Both the position numbers and the translations under genes were made by a program. The notes under the pieces were generated by a model. The model searched no databases and was not told the origin of the DNA. It was given only the letters and a program-made list of their open reading frames with translations. Shown here piece by piece: positions 9,458 through 18,515 of a stretch of 57,968 nt of DNA. Origin of the DNA: an uncultured Oceanospirillales bacterium (GTDB lineage Bacteria; Pseudomonadota; Gammaproteobacteria; Pseudomonadales; Endozoicomonadaceae); the NCBI GenBank assembly GCA_947040555.1, contig CAMRBW010000004.1, positions 1 through 57,968 of the forward strand, in the 5' to 3' direction. Numbering within the stretch: position 1 is the first letter of the stretch; each line of letters starts with the position of its first letter.

Positions 9458-10624
9458 ATGGATGCATTTTTAAAGGCTCAAACCCTCTCCAAATCCTCAG
9501 AACTAATTACTGAACAGAACCCAACCGGGACAGACGGTTTTGAGTTTGTCGAGTTTGCAACCGCAGATCCTCGCGATTTGGAGATTCTGTTTTCAGCTCT
9601 TGGTTTTAAGGCTATTGCCAAACATTGTTCCCGGCAGGTAACACTCTGGCGACAGGGTGATATTAATTTTCTGATCAACGCTGAACCCGAGGGTTTCAGT
9701 CACGAATTCATGGAACACCACGGTCCCAGTGCCTGTGCCATGGCATTTCGAGTTGCTGATGCCCGTCATGCCTTTGAGCGAGCAGTAAAAATGGGTGCCA
9801 GCCCACTGCCATTCAGTGCCGGACCGATGGAACTCAATATCCCCGGAATAGAAGGCATTGGTGGTGCGCATATCTATTTTATTGACCGGTATGGTGAAAA
9901 AGAGTCGATCTACGACATCGACTTTGAGCTTATTGAGGGTGTCGATCAAAATCACTCCGGTGTTGGTCTGCTGGATATTGATCATCTAACCCACAACGTC
10001 TATCGCGGTAATATGAATCGTTGGGCTGCGTTTTACGAGCATTACTTTAGCTTCAAACAGATTCGTTACTTTGATATAGAAGGCAAGCTGACCGGTTTGA
10101 AATCCCGCGCCATGACCAGCCCCTGTGGCAAAATTCGCATTCCCATCAATGAGTCCTCGGACGACAAAAGTCAGATTGAGGAGTTTCTCCATATCTATAA
10201 AGGCGAAGGCATACAGCATATCGCTCTGTCTACGGGTGATATCTTCCAGACTGTGCAATCGCTCAAGAGTGCCGGCATGAAATTTATGCCGCCACCGCCG
10301 GATGCTTATTACCAAAATCTTGATAAGCGTCTGCCTGGTCATGGGGAAGATATCGGGGCTTTGAAAGAGCATGGCATTCTGATAGATGGTGATGGGCAGG
10401 GCGGCGTATTACTGCAGATATTCACAGATACGGTTATCGGGCCGATCTTTTTCGAAGTGATCCAGCGCAAAGGTGATGAGGGTTTTGGCGAAGGTAACTT
10501 TAAGGCCCTGTTCGAGAGTATTGAGCAGGATCAGATCCAGCGAGGAGTGCTCTCTGTAGACAACGTAGCAGACAGTGACCAAGGGGATTTTCTGGATAGC
10601 GATGATGCAGGACAACAATCATGA
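9458..10624 (+). CDS. hppD: 4-Hydroxyphenylpyruvate dioxygenase
   Basis: This Fe(II) enzyme converts 4-hydroxyphenylpyruvate and O2 to homogentisate and CO2. It has 388 residues from the ATG at 9458, chosen because GGAG lies six bases upstream; an ATG at 9446 is in frame but poorly spaced. Two glyoxalase-fold halves are visible. The iron ligands are H176 (DIDHLTHNVY), H254 (GIQHIALS) and E333 (GPIFFEVIQRKGD), all present. It is the first gene of the Phe/Tyr catabolic operon and overlaps phhA by the bases ATGA, which suggests translational coupling. Confidence 0.96.
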   Translation: MDAFLKAQTLSKSSELITEQNPTGTDGFEFVEFATADPRDLEILFSALGFKAIAKHCSRQVTLWRQGDINFLINAEPEGFSHEFMEHHGPSACAMAFRVADARHAFERAVKMGASPLPFSAGPMELNIPGIEGIGGAHIYFIDRYGEKESIYDIDFELIEGVDQNHSGVGLLDIDHLTHNVYRGNMNRWAAFYEHYFSFKQIRYFDIEGKLTGLKSRAMTSPCGKIRIPINESSDDKSQIEEFLHIYKGEGIQHIALSTGDIFQTVQSLKSAGMKFMPPPPDAYYQNLDKRLPGHGEDIGALKEHGILIDGDGQGGVLLQIFTDTVIGPIFFEVIQRKGDEGFGEGNFKALFESIEQDQIQRGVLSVDNVADSDQGDFLDSDDAGQQS

Positions 10625-11403
10625 AGAGTTCATCCTATACTGCCAAAGAACCAGATAGTGATGGCATAATTTGCTATTCTGACGCTGAAAATGAGATGTG
10701 GAGTCAACTGGTTGAACGACAGATGATGCTTATTCCGGGGCGTGCCTGTCAGGAGTACCAGGATGGTATAGAGCGTTTGAAGCTGCCTAATGATCGTATT
10801 CCGCAATTGCCCGAACTGAGCAAAAAGCTTATGGCTGCCACGGGCTGGCAGGTAGAGCGGGTGCCGGCACTGATCAGCTTTGATCGCTTTTTCTCACTGC
10901 TGGCGGATAAAAAGTTTCCTGTCGCAACTTTTATTCGCAGGCCGGAGGATATGAACTACCTGACGGAGCCAGACATTTTCCATGAGGTGTTCGGCCATTG
11001 TCCTTTATTGACCAATCCAGCCTTTGCTGAATTTACTCATATGTACGGAAACCTGGGCAAAAATGCAGATCCGCAGCAACGAGTCTATCTGGCGAGGCTG
11101 TACTGGTTCACTGTGGAATTCGGTCTTATCAATACGCCACAGGGGTTGCGTATATACGGCGGCGGAATTCTTTCCAGCCCGAAAGAAACGCTCTGGAGTT
11201 TGGAAAGTATTGCCCCGAGACGTGAAGCTTTTGACCCTGTTCTGATACTGAGAACACCCTATCGCATCGATATTCTGCAACCTCTGTATTATGTAGTAGA
11301 CCGGATCAGTACGCTGAACAATCTGGCGCAGGAGGACATAATGTTGATGGTCTCCGAGGCTCGTCAGACCGGCCTGCTGCCATCGCTTTTTACCAATGAC
11401 TAG
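10621..11403 (+). CDS. phhA: Phenylalanine 4-monooxygenase
   Basis: This tetrahydropterin- and iron-dependent hydroxylase converts phenylalanine to tyrosine. It has 260 residues, the size of bacterial single-domain forms without the regulatory ACT domain of animal enzymes. The iron triad is visible: H121 and H126 in HEVFGHCPLL and E166 in YWFTVEFGLI. It sits between hppD and phhB. phhB regenerates its pterin cofactor, so hydroxylation and cofactor recycling are co-transcribed. A transaminase converting tyrosine to hydroxyphenylpyruvate is not in the window. Confidence 0.96.
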   Translation: MKSSSYTAKEPDSDGIICYSDAENEMWSQLVERQMMLIPGRACQEYQDGIERLKLPNDRIPQLPELSKKLMAATGWQVERVPALISFDRFFSLLADKKFPVATFIRRPEDMNYLTEPDIFHEVFGHCPLLTNPAFAEFTHMYGNLGKNADPQQRVYLARLYWFTVEFGLINTPQGLRIYGGGILSSPKETLWSLESIAPRREAFDPVLILRTPYRIDILQPLYYVVDRISTLNNLAQEDIMLMVSEARQTGLLPSLFTND

Positions 11404-11468
11404 CTTTGCCAAAAACGTTATCAAATATTAGCTACCAGTGAATAGTCACCAATAAGTAGGTGGAGATT

Positions 11469-11810
11469 ATGAGTGAATTAAGTCAAGCCCATTGCGAAGC
11501 CTGTCAGGCTGATGCGCCCAAGGTCACCGAGAAAGAAATGGCCGGGCTGATGAATAAAGTCAGCGACTGGGATATTGAAACCCGTGACGGGGTCCTCCAG
11601 CTGGAAAAAATGTACCGCTTCAGAAATTTCCAGGATGCCCTGACATTTACCAACCGGGTTGGCGATATCGCTGAAGCAGAGGGTCATCATCCGGCACTAC
11701 TGACCGAGTGGGGAAAAGTGACGGTGACTTGGTGGACCCACAAAATCAAAGGGCTGCATAGAAATGATTTCATCATGGCAGCCCGCACCGATGAGGTGTT
11801 AAACAGCTAA
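11469..11810 (+). CDS. phhB: Pterin-4a-carbinolamine dehydratase
   Basis: This 113-residue protein dehydrates the 4a-hydroxy-tetrahydropterin made by PhhA, allowing cofactor recycling. The family motif is visible around [22 protein letters not shown], which includes the catalytic His pair. The start is the ATG at 11469 preceded by AGGTGGAG; a GTG at 11460 falls within that signal and is unlikely. An N-terminal CEAC pair is a small addition seen in related proteins. Confidence 0.94.
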   Translation: MSELSQAHCEACQADAPKVTEKEMAGLMNKVSDWDIETRDGVLQLEKMYRFRNFQDALTFTNRVGDIAEAEGHHPALLTEWGKVTVTWWTHKIKGLHRNDFIMAARTDEVLNS

Positions 11811-11821
11811 GCGTCGGACTT

Positions 11822-12982
11822 ATGAAGAACAATAATAAATACAACGTTGGCCTGCCTGTTCGGGAAGGAGAAACCTCCCGTCAGGCCCATTGTGACCTAC
11901 CGGCCGGAACCTGTGAAAGGGAGCTCGGCCGTGAAGGTTTTTTTGGCCCGGTCACCCATATGCACCATCGGCACCCACCGACAGCATGGGAGAAGTGGGA
12001 AGGCCCACTGCGTCCACGCGCCTTCGACTTGAATAAGCTGCATTCGGAGGCGATCAGCCCCTGGCTCTCTTCGCCCTTACTCTATAACCGGGATGTACGA
12101 CTGCGGTTTTGGAACATCAAACGTGACATGGAGTATCTGGTACGCAACAGTGATGGTGATGAACTGCTGTTTGTCCACAAGGGGGCTGGTGATTTCTTCT
12201 GTGATTATGGGCACCTGTCGTTTCGTGATGGGGATTTTCTGGTTGTTCCCCGAGGGACTGCATGGCGTATTGAAGTCTCGGAGCCCTGCTGTTTTCTGAT
12301 GGTGGAGAACACCGACGGCATTTTCACCCTGCCCGACAAAGGTATCACTGGCTATAACGCCATCTTTGATCCGGCCTGTCTGGATCATCCAAAAATCAAT
12401 GAGCGCTTCCTTGCCCAGCAGGATGAAAGCCCCTGGAAAATCTATATCAAGCGGGAAGGTCATATATCCAAAGTCACCTATCCGTTCAACCCGCTGGATG
12501 CTATTGGTTGGCATGGCACCAATATGGTGTTGCGAATGAACTGGCGGGATATACGTCCGTTAATGAGTCATCGTTATCATCTGCCACCCTCGGTACATAC
12601 GACATTTGTCGGTTCAGGATTGGCAATTTGCACCTTTGTTCCCCGTCCTATCGAGACCGATCCCGGGGCATTGAAAGTCCCGTTTTTCCATAGCAATGAT
12701 GACTTCGATGAGGTCATTTTCTACCACAAGGGCAGCTTCTTCAGCAGAGATCATATTGAGCCGGGCATGATGACTTTTCATCCCTGTGGCTTTCCCCACG
12801 GCCCCCACCCCAAAGCGCTGGAGAAAAGCCAGAAAAAGCCGGCCAGTGATACCGATGAGGTCGCAGTAATGATTGACTCCCGTCGTCCTCTAAAGATGGT
12901 AGATACGCTTTGGCCGGTAGAGGACAAGGAATATGTCAATTCCTGGAAAACCGAGCCTGCCAAAAAGAAAAAGGGGAAATAG
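11822..12982 (+). CDS. hmgA: Homogentisate 1,2-dioxygenase
   Basis: This cupin-fold Fe(II) enzyme opens the aromatic ring of homogentisate to give maleylacetoacetate. Its 386 residues belong to the shorter bacterial branch (classical forms are about 430). Family stretches include the GDFFCDYGHLSFRDGDFLVVPRGT cupin segment, split here around residues 120-145, and FHPCGFPHGPHP near residue 320, which supplies metal-binding histidines. It begins eleven bases after the phhB stop and is followed four bases later by fahA, in line with a single transcript. The tail is Lys-rich (AKKKKGK). Confidence 0.93.
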   Translation: MKNNNKYNVGLPVREGETSRQAHCDLPAGTCERELGREGFFGPVTHMHHRHPPTAWEKWEGPLRPRAFDLNKLHSEAISPWLSSPLLYNRDVRLRFWNIKRDMEYLVRNSDGDELLFVHKGAGDFFCDYGHLSFRDGDFLVVPRGTAWRIEVSEPCCFLMVENTDGIFTLPDKGITGYNAIFDPACLDHPKINERFLAQQDESPWKIYIKREGHISKVTYPFNPLDAIGWHGTNMVLRMNWRDIRPLMSHRYHLPPSVHTTFVGSGLAICTFVPRPIETDPGALKVPFFHSNDDFDEVIFYHKGSFFSRDHIEPGMMTFHPCGFPHGPHPKALEKSQKKPASDTDEVAVMIDSRRPLKMVDTLWPVEDKEYVNSWKTEPAKKKKGK

Positions 12983-12985
12983 TCA

Positions 12986-13969
12986 ATGAAGCTGGGAACG
13001 CTAAAAGCGGGGCGCGATGGTCGGTTGGTCGTTGTCTCCCGTGATCTTTCCCGAATGGTAGAGGCATCCGGTATAGCCAATACCCTGCAGCAGGCGCTGG
13101 ATAACTGGGAGCGTGTTGCTCCGATTCTGCAGCAAATTTATGACAAGTTGAGCGACGGTAATTGGCCTGCCGCGAAACCATTTGATCCCCGTCGTATGGC
13201 GGCTCCCCTGCCCAGAGCTTTCCAGTGGTTGGACGGCAGTGCCTACGTGAATCACGTTGAGTTGGTTCGCAAGGCTCGCGGTGCCGAGATGCCGGAGTCT
13301 TTCTGGACTGATCCTCTGATGTATCAGGGTGGTTCGGACCAGATGCTTGGCCCCTGTGATGATATTGTCTCTGCCAGTGAAGAGTGGGGTCTCGATCTGG
13401 AGGCTGAGGTTGTCGTTATTACTGACGATGTTCCCATGGGCTGTCAGGCCGATGAGGCTGAAAAATATATTCGGTTGATTGGGCTGGTAAACGACGTCTC
13501 GCTCAGAAACCTGATTCCCGCAGAGCTGGCCAAGGGCTTTGGCTTTATGCAAAGCAAACCGTCGTCCAGTTTTGCTCCTGTGTTTGTAACCCCGGATGAA
13601 TTAGGCAATAACTGGTGCAACGGCATGATTCACAGACCGCTGACCGTACATCGAAATGGTGAGCTGTTTGGCGCTCCGGATTGTGCGACAGATATGACCT
13701 TCAATTTTTTTCAGTTGCTATCTCATGCCGTAAAAACACGCAGTCTGGGCGCGGGCAGCATCATTGGCTCAGGCACAATCTCCAATCTTGATCGCAGCGT
13801 AGGCTCTTGCTGTATCGCAGAAAAGCGAATGCTGGAAACCTTGGCGCAGGGCAGCCCACAGACCCGTTTTTTAAGCTCTGGAGAACGGGTGCGGATAGAG
13901 ATGTTTGATGAAAATGGTCAAAGCATTTTTGGTGCAGTAGACCAAAAAGTTAGTGCATCAGAAAGTTAA
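12986..13969 (+). CDS. fahA: Fumarylacetoacetate hydrolase family protein
   Basis: This 327-residue FAH-family hydrolase should split fumarylacetoacetate into fumarate and acetoacetate, the last step of tyrosine breakdown. Acidic metal ligands lie in DLEAEVVVITDD, and the catalytic core runs from about residue 90 to the end (GSIIGSGTISNLD, GERVRIEMFDENG). It is shorter than the ~420-residue animal enzyme and resembles the compact bacterial type paired with short HmgA proteins. Position right after hmgA and near maiA supports the assignment over other FAH-family reactions. Confidence 0.9.
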   Translation: MKLGTLKAGRDGRLVVVSRDLSRMVEASGIANTLQQALDNWERVAPILQQIYDKLSDGNWPAAKPFDPRRMAAPLPRAFQWLDGSAYVNHVELVRKARGAEMPESFWTDPLMYQGGSDQMLGPCDDIVSASEEWGLDLEAEVVVITDDVPMGCQADEAEKYIRLIGLVNDVSLRNLIPAELAKGFGFMQSKPSSSFAPVFVTPDELGNNWCNGMIHRPLTVHRNGELFGAPDCATDMTFNFFQLLSHAVKTRSLGAGSIIGSGTISNLDRSVGSCCIAEKRMLETLAQGSPQTRFLSSGERVRIEMFDENGQSIFGAVDQKVSASES

Positions 13970-14022
13970 ACATGATCGGATAGTCTGTTCCTTTGAGAGC
14001 GCTTTATTGAGAGAGAGTACCG

Positions 14023-14472
14023 ATGAAAATTTGGGTTGATGCAGATGCCTGCCCCAATATGATTAAAGAGATTTTGTTCAAGGCCGCCCTGCGTACCCAG
14101 ACTGAACTGGTGTTGGTGGCCAATCAATATCTGCGTACTCCGCCCAGTCCGTTGATCACTGCTGTACAGGTTCCCGCAGGGTTTGATGTTGCCGACGGCC
14201 ACATCGTTCAAGGGTGTGAAGTGGGTGATCTGGTGATCACAGCAGACATTCCCCTGGCCGCAGAAATTCTGAAGAAGAATGCCCATGCGCTGAATCCAAG
14301 GGGTGAGTTCTACGACCAGGAGAACATACGTCACCGGTTAGCCATGCGTAATTTTATGGAAGAGATGCGCAGTACCGGACAGGTCAGTGGCGGCCCGCCA
14401 CCGCTGGGCAACCGGGATAAGATGGTGTTTGCCAATGCGCTTGATCGTTTTTTAGCCAGTGCGGCCAGATAG
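14023..14472 (+). CDS. yaiI: YaiI/YqxD family protein (DUF188)
   Basis: This 149-residue protein begins with the family signature [17 protein letters not shown] and contains [12 protein letters not shown] and [12 protein letters not shown], typical of the YaiI/YqxD (UPF0178) family with a PIN-like fold. Its function is unknown. It lies between fahA and maiA on the same strand with short gaps, so it is probably co-transcribed with tyrosine catabolism, though no biochemical link is known. GAGAGAGTACCG precedes the start. Confidence 0.9.
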   Translation: MKIWVDADACPNMIKEILFKAALRTQTELVLVANQYLRTPPSPLITAVQVPAGFDVADGHIVQGCEVGDLVITADIPLAAEILKKNAHALNPRGEFYDQENIRHRLAMRNFMEEMRSTGQVSGGPPPLGNRDKMVFANALDRFLASAAR

Positions 14473-14499
14473 TCTGAAAATAAAAACAGGAGACCCGAT

Positions 14500-15108
14500 A
14501 TGAAGCTGTACGACTATTTTCGTTCATCTGCCGCATTTCGGGTGCGCATTGCTTTAAACCTTAAAGGGCTGAGTTGCGAGCAGATTCCGGTTGATTTACG
14601 TCTGGCCGAGCAGAGTCAGGCTGATTACACCGCAATTAATCCACAGGGTTTAGTTCCGGCACTGGTTGTGGACAAGGGCATTCTTAACCAGTCTCTGGCG
14701 ATTATCGAATGGCTGGAGGAGAGTTATCCACAATCGCCACTGCTTCCTGAGTCGGCATGGGACAGAGCGCGAGTCCGGGCTATGGCTTACACGGTTGCCT
14801 GTGATATTCATCCCCTCAATAATTTACGGGTATTGAATTATCTCAAGGGTGAGCTGGATGTTTCAGAAGAAGAGAAAATGGCGTGGTATCACCACTGGAT
14901 ACACGAGGGTTTTCAGGCGCTGGAGCAACAGGTAGAAGCCGCACCATTCTGTTTTGGCTCCCAACCAACAATGGCAGATCTTTGCCTGGTACCCCAGATC
15001 TACAACGCCATCCGCTTTAAAGTTGATTTGACCCATTATCCTCGCCTGACCAGCATTTGGGAGTACTGCATGAGCCTTAAAGAGTTTGGCAGTGCTGCGC
15101 CGGAGTAA
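14500..15108 (+). CDS. maiA: Maleylacetoacetate isomerase
   Basis: This 202-residue glutathione-transferase-fold enzyme of the zeta class converts maleylacetoacetate to fumarylacetoacetate. The N-terminal thioredoxin-like domain (residues 1-80) and a helical C-terminal domain are intact. At the active site, where zeta-class enzymes usually have SSCS, this protein reads SSAAFRVRIAL: the Cys is replaced by Ala while the Ser pair is kept. NQSLAIIEWLEE is the glutathione-contact region. It closes the operon; AGGAGACCCGAT precedes the start. Confidence 0.93.
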   Translation: MKLYDYFRSSAAFRVRIALNLKGLSCEQIPVDLRLAEQSQADYTAINPQGLVPALVVDKGILNQSLAIIEWLEESYPQSPLLPESAWDRARVRAMAYTVACDIHPLNNLRVLNYLKGELDVSEEEKMAWYHHWIHEGFQALEQQVEAAPFCFGSQPTMADLCLVPQIYNAIRFKVDLTHYPRLTSIWEYCMSLKEFGSAAPE

Positions 15109-15414
15109 TGGCCTGTTGACTCCGTGACTGCTCCCCGCCCTATCGGGGTCACCGGTACGCAGGGTTTTAGAGCAGGCATGAATTGGAGCCTCAGTCCTCC
15201 TTCCAGACCAAAATAAAAGGAGCAGCTGAAAGGAAACTTGCGTAATGTCCCTCTTCAGCTATTTCTATGGGGGCTAATACCCGACTCATAATGGAGCCAG
15301 CCGTTGTAATCAAAAGAGGGAGTTAAAGCGGGGAGTTAAAACGGGGAGTTAAAGCGGGGAGTTAAAGCGGGGAGTTAAAACGGAGAGGCGCGGATAAATA
15401 TCACAGGCAGTCTT
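15109..15414. other. Intergenic region before recQ
   Basis: This region of 306 bases has no gene I can support. It holds a GC hairpin (CCCCGCCCTATCGGGG) near 15132-15147, a longer inverted pair AGCTGAA/TTCAGCT (about 15225-15261) and, at its end, the 13-bp repeat array. Confidence 0.5.
15319..15383. repeat. Five tandem 13-bp repeats upstream of recQ
   Basis: The unit GGAGTTAAARCGG is repeated at 15319, 15332, 15345, 15358 and 15371 with only one alternating base (A or G). It lies about 30 bases before the recQ start. Each unit carries a GGAG core. Confidence 0.95.
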
Positions 15415-17616
15415 ATGGCAGATCGAGCATTACAGATCCTTCAAAATGTATTCGGATACGATGAGTTTCGCTCTTACCAGCAAGCGATCATCCACAATGT
15501 ATTGAATCATAATGATACCCTGGCCGTTATGCCCACCGGCGGCGGCAAGTCGGTCTGTTATCAAATTCCGGCGCTGATTTTCCCCGGGCTCACGCTGGTC
15601 ATATCGCCATTGATTTCATTAATGGAAGATCAGGTAAGCCAGCTCAAGGCGCTTGGGGTGCAGGCGGCATTGCTTAACAGCACACTGACCCGTGCGGAAT
15701 ATCAAAACACCCTGTCCATGATTAGCAGTGGCACCATCAAGCTATTGTACATGGCCCCTGAAACACTGATGCTGGATCGGACGCGGGATCTGCTGACCTC
15801 CCTGCGTGTTGATTGTTTAACCATTGATGAAGCCCACTGTATATCCGAGTGGGGGCATGATTTTCGCCCTGAATACAGGCAGTTGGCGGAGGTGAGAAAA
15901 ACATTTCCCGAGGCCGTCTGTATCGCTCTGACGGCGACTGCCACCCCAAGGGTTCAGCAGGATATTAAAAATATTCTGATGATAGCGGGCCCCAACGAAT
16001 TTATTGCCAGTTTTGATCGCACCAACCTGTTTTTACAGGTCTCTGAGAAAAAGAATCCGGTTGCTCAAACTCTCGGACTGATTGACAGATTTAAAAACCG
16101 GTCTGGCATTATCTACTGCAATTCCCGGAAACAAGTGGACGAATTGACACAGATATTAAATGAGAATGGCTGTTCAGTCGCCTCGTATCATGCCGGGTTA
16201 TCCAATGAAATCAGGAAAGCGAATCAGGCCGCCTTTATTCGGGATGATATTCAGGTAATCGTTGCGACTATTGCCTTTGGTATGGGCATTAATAAATCGA
16301 ATGTCCGTTTTGTTCTGCATTACGATATGCCTCAAAATATTGAGAGTTACTACCAGCAAATTGGTCGCGCAGGGCGAGATGGTTTATCGGCCCATTGCCA
16401 GTTTTTGTTCAGTTATGGGGATATCCAGAAGGTCAAATTCTTTATCAGCCAGAAAGTTGCATCCGAGCAGCGGGTGGCCAATCTGCACCTGAATGCCCTG
16501 ATCGGTTTTGCTGAAACCGAGATGTGCCGAAGAGTGCCTCTGTTACATTATTTCGGGGAGAAATACAGCGCAGAAAAGTGCAACCTTTGTGATAACTGTC
16601 TATCTGAAGATCGCCCCCTGATCGATGTCACCGTCCCAGCGCAAAAATTTCTTTCTTGCATGTATCGTACCGGGCAAATGTTCGGTTCCGCCCATGTGAT
16701 CGATATACTGAGGGGCTCAAAATCCAAAAAGGTGATTGAAAAGCGACACGACCAGCTCTCAACGTACGGTATTGGTAGTGAGCTTTCCAAATCACAGTGG
16801 ATACAGTTATCCCGCAGTCTTATTCAAAAGGGGCTGATTGTTCAGGATCAGGAGTTTGGTAGCCTGAAGCTGACCCATGTTGCACGCTCAGTATTGAAAG
16901 GAGAGCAACAGGTCGAGATCAGGCTTGCAGAAAAACGGGACATTCCGGAAAAGGCTTCCGCCAACAAACAGAGTGATCTCGATTACAACCGGGAGCTGTT
17001 TGAACACTTGAGGGCCTGCCGAAAATCTTTGGCAGATCGGGAGAATGTACCACCTTATGTGGTTTTCTCTGATAAAGCCCTGGTGGAAATGTCAGCTTAC
17101 TTTCCTCAGTCACAGGAGAGTCTGCTGCAAATTAATGGTGTTGGTAGCGTCAAGCTGGATCGCTATGGCGATGCTTTCCTGCAGGTCATCACCGACTTTT
17201 GTCAGGCGCATCAGATTGCTGAAATCGTCAGACACAGCCCTACCTCTACAACGTTGAATTCCCCTCGAACGACCGGAGAGAGAGCCAACCGGGCAAAGCC
17301 CCGACATGTTGTGGTGGGTGAAAAGTTTTGTCAGGGCCAGTCTCTGGAGGCCATTCAGAGTGAGTTCAACCTGAAGTTCAACACTTTGCTGAGTCATCTG
17401 CACAAGTACCAGATGGAAGAGGGGCGTCTGCCAAAAAGTGATGCCTTTTTGCTGAAATCCAAACTGTCCCCTGAGCTGTTGAAGAGGGTAGTGCAGGCCT
17501 TTAGAGAGAATGGCGCTGAGCGATTACGTCCGGTGTTTAAGGTGTTCCAGGAGGCTGTGAGTTACGATGAATTGCATCTTATCAGGCTCCATTATCTTGT
17601 TCATCATGGTGCGTAG
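15415..17616 (+). CDS. recQ: ATP-dependent DNA helicase RecQ
   Basis: This 3'-to-5' DNA helicase acts in recombination and fork repair. Superfamily 2 motifs are clear: Walker A MPTGGGKSVCYQ, DEAH in LTIDEAHCISEWGH, LTATATPR, and motif VI QQIGRAGRDG. The zinc-binding RQC module follows (CRR...EKCNLCDNC, about residues 363-393), then the winged helix, an HRDC domain (LRACRKSLADRENVPPYVVF, about 530-600), and a further ~110-residue tail resembling a helix-turn-helix. At 733 residues it is longer than E. coli RecQ (about 610) because of that tail. The start at 15415 lacks a strong ribosome-binding site except for GGAGAGG about 25 bases upstream. Confidence 0.96.
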   Translation: MADRALQILQNVFGYDEFRSYQQAIIHNVLNHNDTLAVMPTGGGKSVCYQIPALIFPGLTLVISPLISLMEDQVSQLKALGVQAALLNSTLTRAEYQNTLSMISSGTIKLLYMAPETLMLDRTRDLLTSLRVDCLTIDEAHCISEWGHDFRPEYRQLAEVRKTFPEAVCIALTATATPRVQQDIKNILMIAGPNEFIASFDRTNLFLQVSEKKNPVAQTLGLIDRFKNRSGIIYCNSRKQVDELTQILNENGCSVASYHAGLSNEIRKANQAAFIRDDIQVIVATIAFGMGINKSNVRFVLHYDMPQNIESYYQQIGRAGRDGLSAHCQFLFSYGDIQKVKFFISQKVASEQRVANLHLNALIGFAETEMCRRVPLLHYFGEKYSAEKCNLCDNCLSEDRPLIDVTVPAQKFLSCMYRTGQMFGSAHVIDILRGSKSKKVIEKRHDQLSTYGIGSELSKSQWIQLSRSLIQKGLIVQDQEFGSLKLTHVARSVLKGEQQVEIRLAEKRDIPEKASANKQSDLDYNRELFEHLRACRKSLADRENVPPYVVFSDKALVEMSAYFPQSQESLLQINGVGSVKLDRYGDAFLQVITDFCQAHQIAEIVRHSPTSTTLNSPRTTGERANRAKPRHVVVGEKFCQGQSLEAIQSEFNLKFNTLLSHLHKYQMEEGRLPKSDAFLLKSKLSPELLKRVVQAFRENGAERLRPVFKVFQEAVSYDELHLIRLHYLVHHGA

Positions 17617-17665
17617 TTCCTGCCTGCCCAGTGGGGCGTGAACTTATCTATTGCTGGTTTCCTAC

Positions 17666-18199
17666 TCATATTTCCTCTAAATGCTTATCTTTCAGGTTCA
17701 CATAGATGTTTGAGGAGTAGAGAAAAAACTTCCGCTCTTCCTCAGTAAGTGGTCGCGCCTGCCGTGCCGGGCTGCCCATGTAGAGAAAACCACTTTCCAG
17801 ATGGGAACCGGGAGTCACCATCGCTCCAGCAGCCAGCAAAACCTCGGATTCGATAACCGCACCATCCATCACGATTGCTCCCATTCCTATAAGTACGCAG
17901 TCGTGTATTGTGCAGCCGTGCAGGGTGACGTTATGGCCAACAGTCACATCGTTACCTATATGAAGGGGAAAGCCTTGGGGATTGTGGGCGCTTATATGGG
18001 TGTTATGGAGTACGCTACCATCCTGGATATTGGTGCGCTCGCCGATACGAATCTCATGAACATCTCCGCGAATTACGGTACAAGGCCAGACTGAGCAGTC
18101 CGCCCCCATCACCACATCTCCCAACACAACCGCAGAGTCATCGATGAAGACATTGCTACCAAGTACGGGGGTTTTACCTTGAAAACTGCGAATTGTCAT
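17666..18199 (-). CDS. Gamma carbonic anhydrase-like protein (YrdA family)
   Basis: This 177-residue left-handed beta-helix protein of the gamma carbonic anhydrase family is rich in hexapeptide repeats (GDVVMGADCSVWPCTVIRGD and similar). Metal-type histidines are in HNTHI, VTVGHNVTLHG and the adjacent turn. Proteins of the YrdA/YtoA type bind metal but often lack proven anhydrase activity, so hydratase function is not certain. It converges with recQ and lies near prlC, a common pseudomonad arrangement. Confidence 0.9.
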   Translation of the reverse strand: MTIRSFQGKTPVLGSNVFIDDSAVVLGDVVMGADCSVWPCTVIRGDVHEIRIGERTNIQDGSVLHNTHISAHNPQGFPLHIGNDVTVGHNVTLHGCTIHDCVLIGMGAIVMDGAVIESEVLLAAGAMVTPGSHLESGFLYMGSPARQARPLTEEERKFFLYSSNIYVNLKDKHLEEI

Positions 18200-18515
18200 A
18201 CTCTTGTGTTCTCGGTTTTAATTGTGGGCTTATGAGGGTAACACATGAGTTCTTCTCTCCCTCTCCCCGAGGATTTTGTCACCTTTCTGAACCGTGCCGA
18301 GGGCGCCAAACTGATGGCAACTCTGGGCTGGATTCGTTAAGAACGGATATCAGCAGACCTGCGCCTATTCACTTACGTGTTGGCACAGGACTATGATGGA
18401 TGTCTCAATCCCCATAAAACTTGAAAAAAACGCTATTCATCGCCATTTATCTCTTGGTTATTAAAGCATTAAATGATGGTTATTAAAGCGTTAAATGAGC
18501 GCCCAAGGAGAGAAC
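18200..18515. other. Intergenic region before prlC
   Basis: This 316-base gap contains only a 31-codon frame (18245-18340) described separately, plus A/T-rich sequence with the repeated phrase GGTTATTAAAGC (about 18456 and 18478) that could hold the prlC promoter. Confidence 0.45.
18245..18427 (+). pseudogene. Possible small gene or decayed gene fragment
   Basis: A frame from ATG 18245 encodes 31 residues (starting MSSSLPLPEDFVTFLNRAEG, ending TLGWIR) and stops at 18340. Immediately after, a different frame reads ERISADLRLFTYVLAQDYDG and stops near 18423. The two halves together look like one short protein broken by a frameshift, but I recognise neither and have no homologue to test it. Chance is a fair alternative. 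Confidence 0.2.

Noticed and set aside
15109..15300. Possible insertion-sequence remnant or structured RNA before recQ
   Set aside because: Hairpins are present but I could not match them to any element or riboswitch; described only as intergenic sequence.
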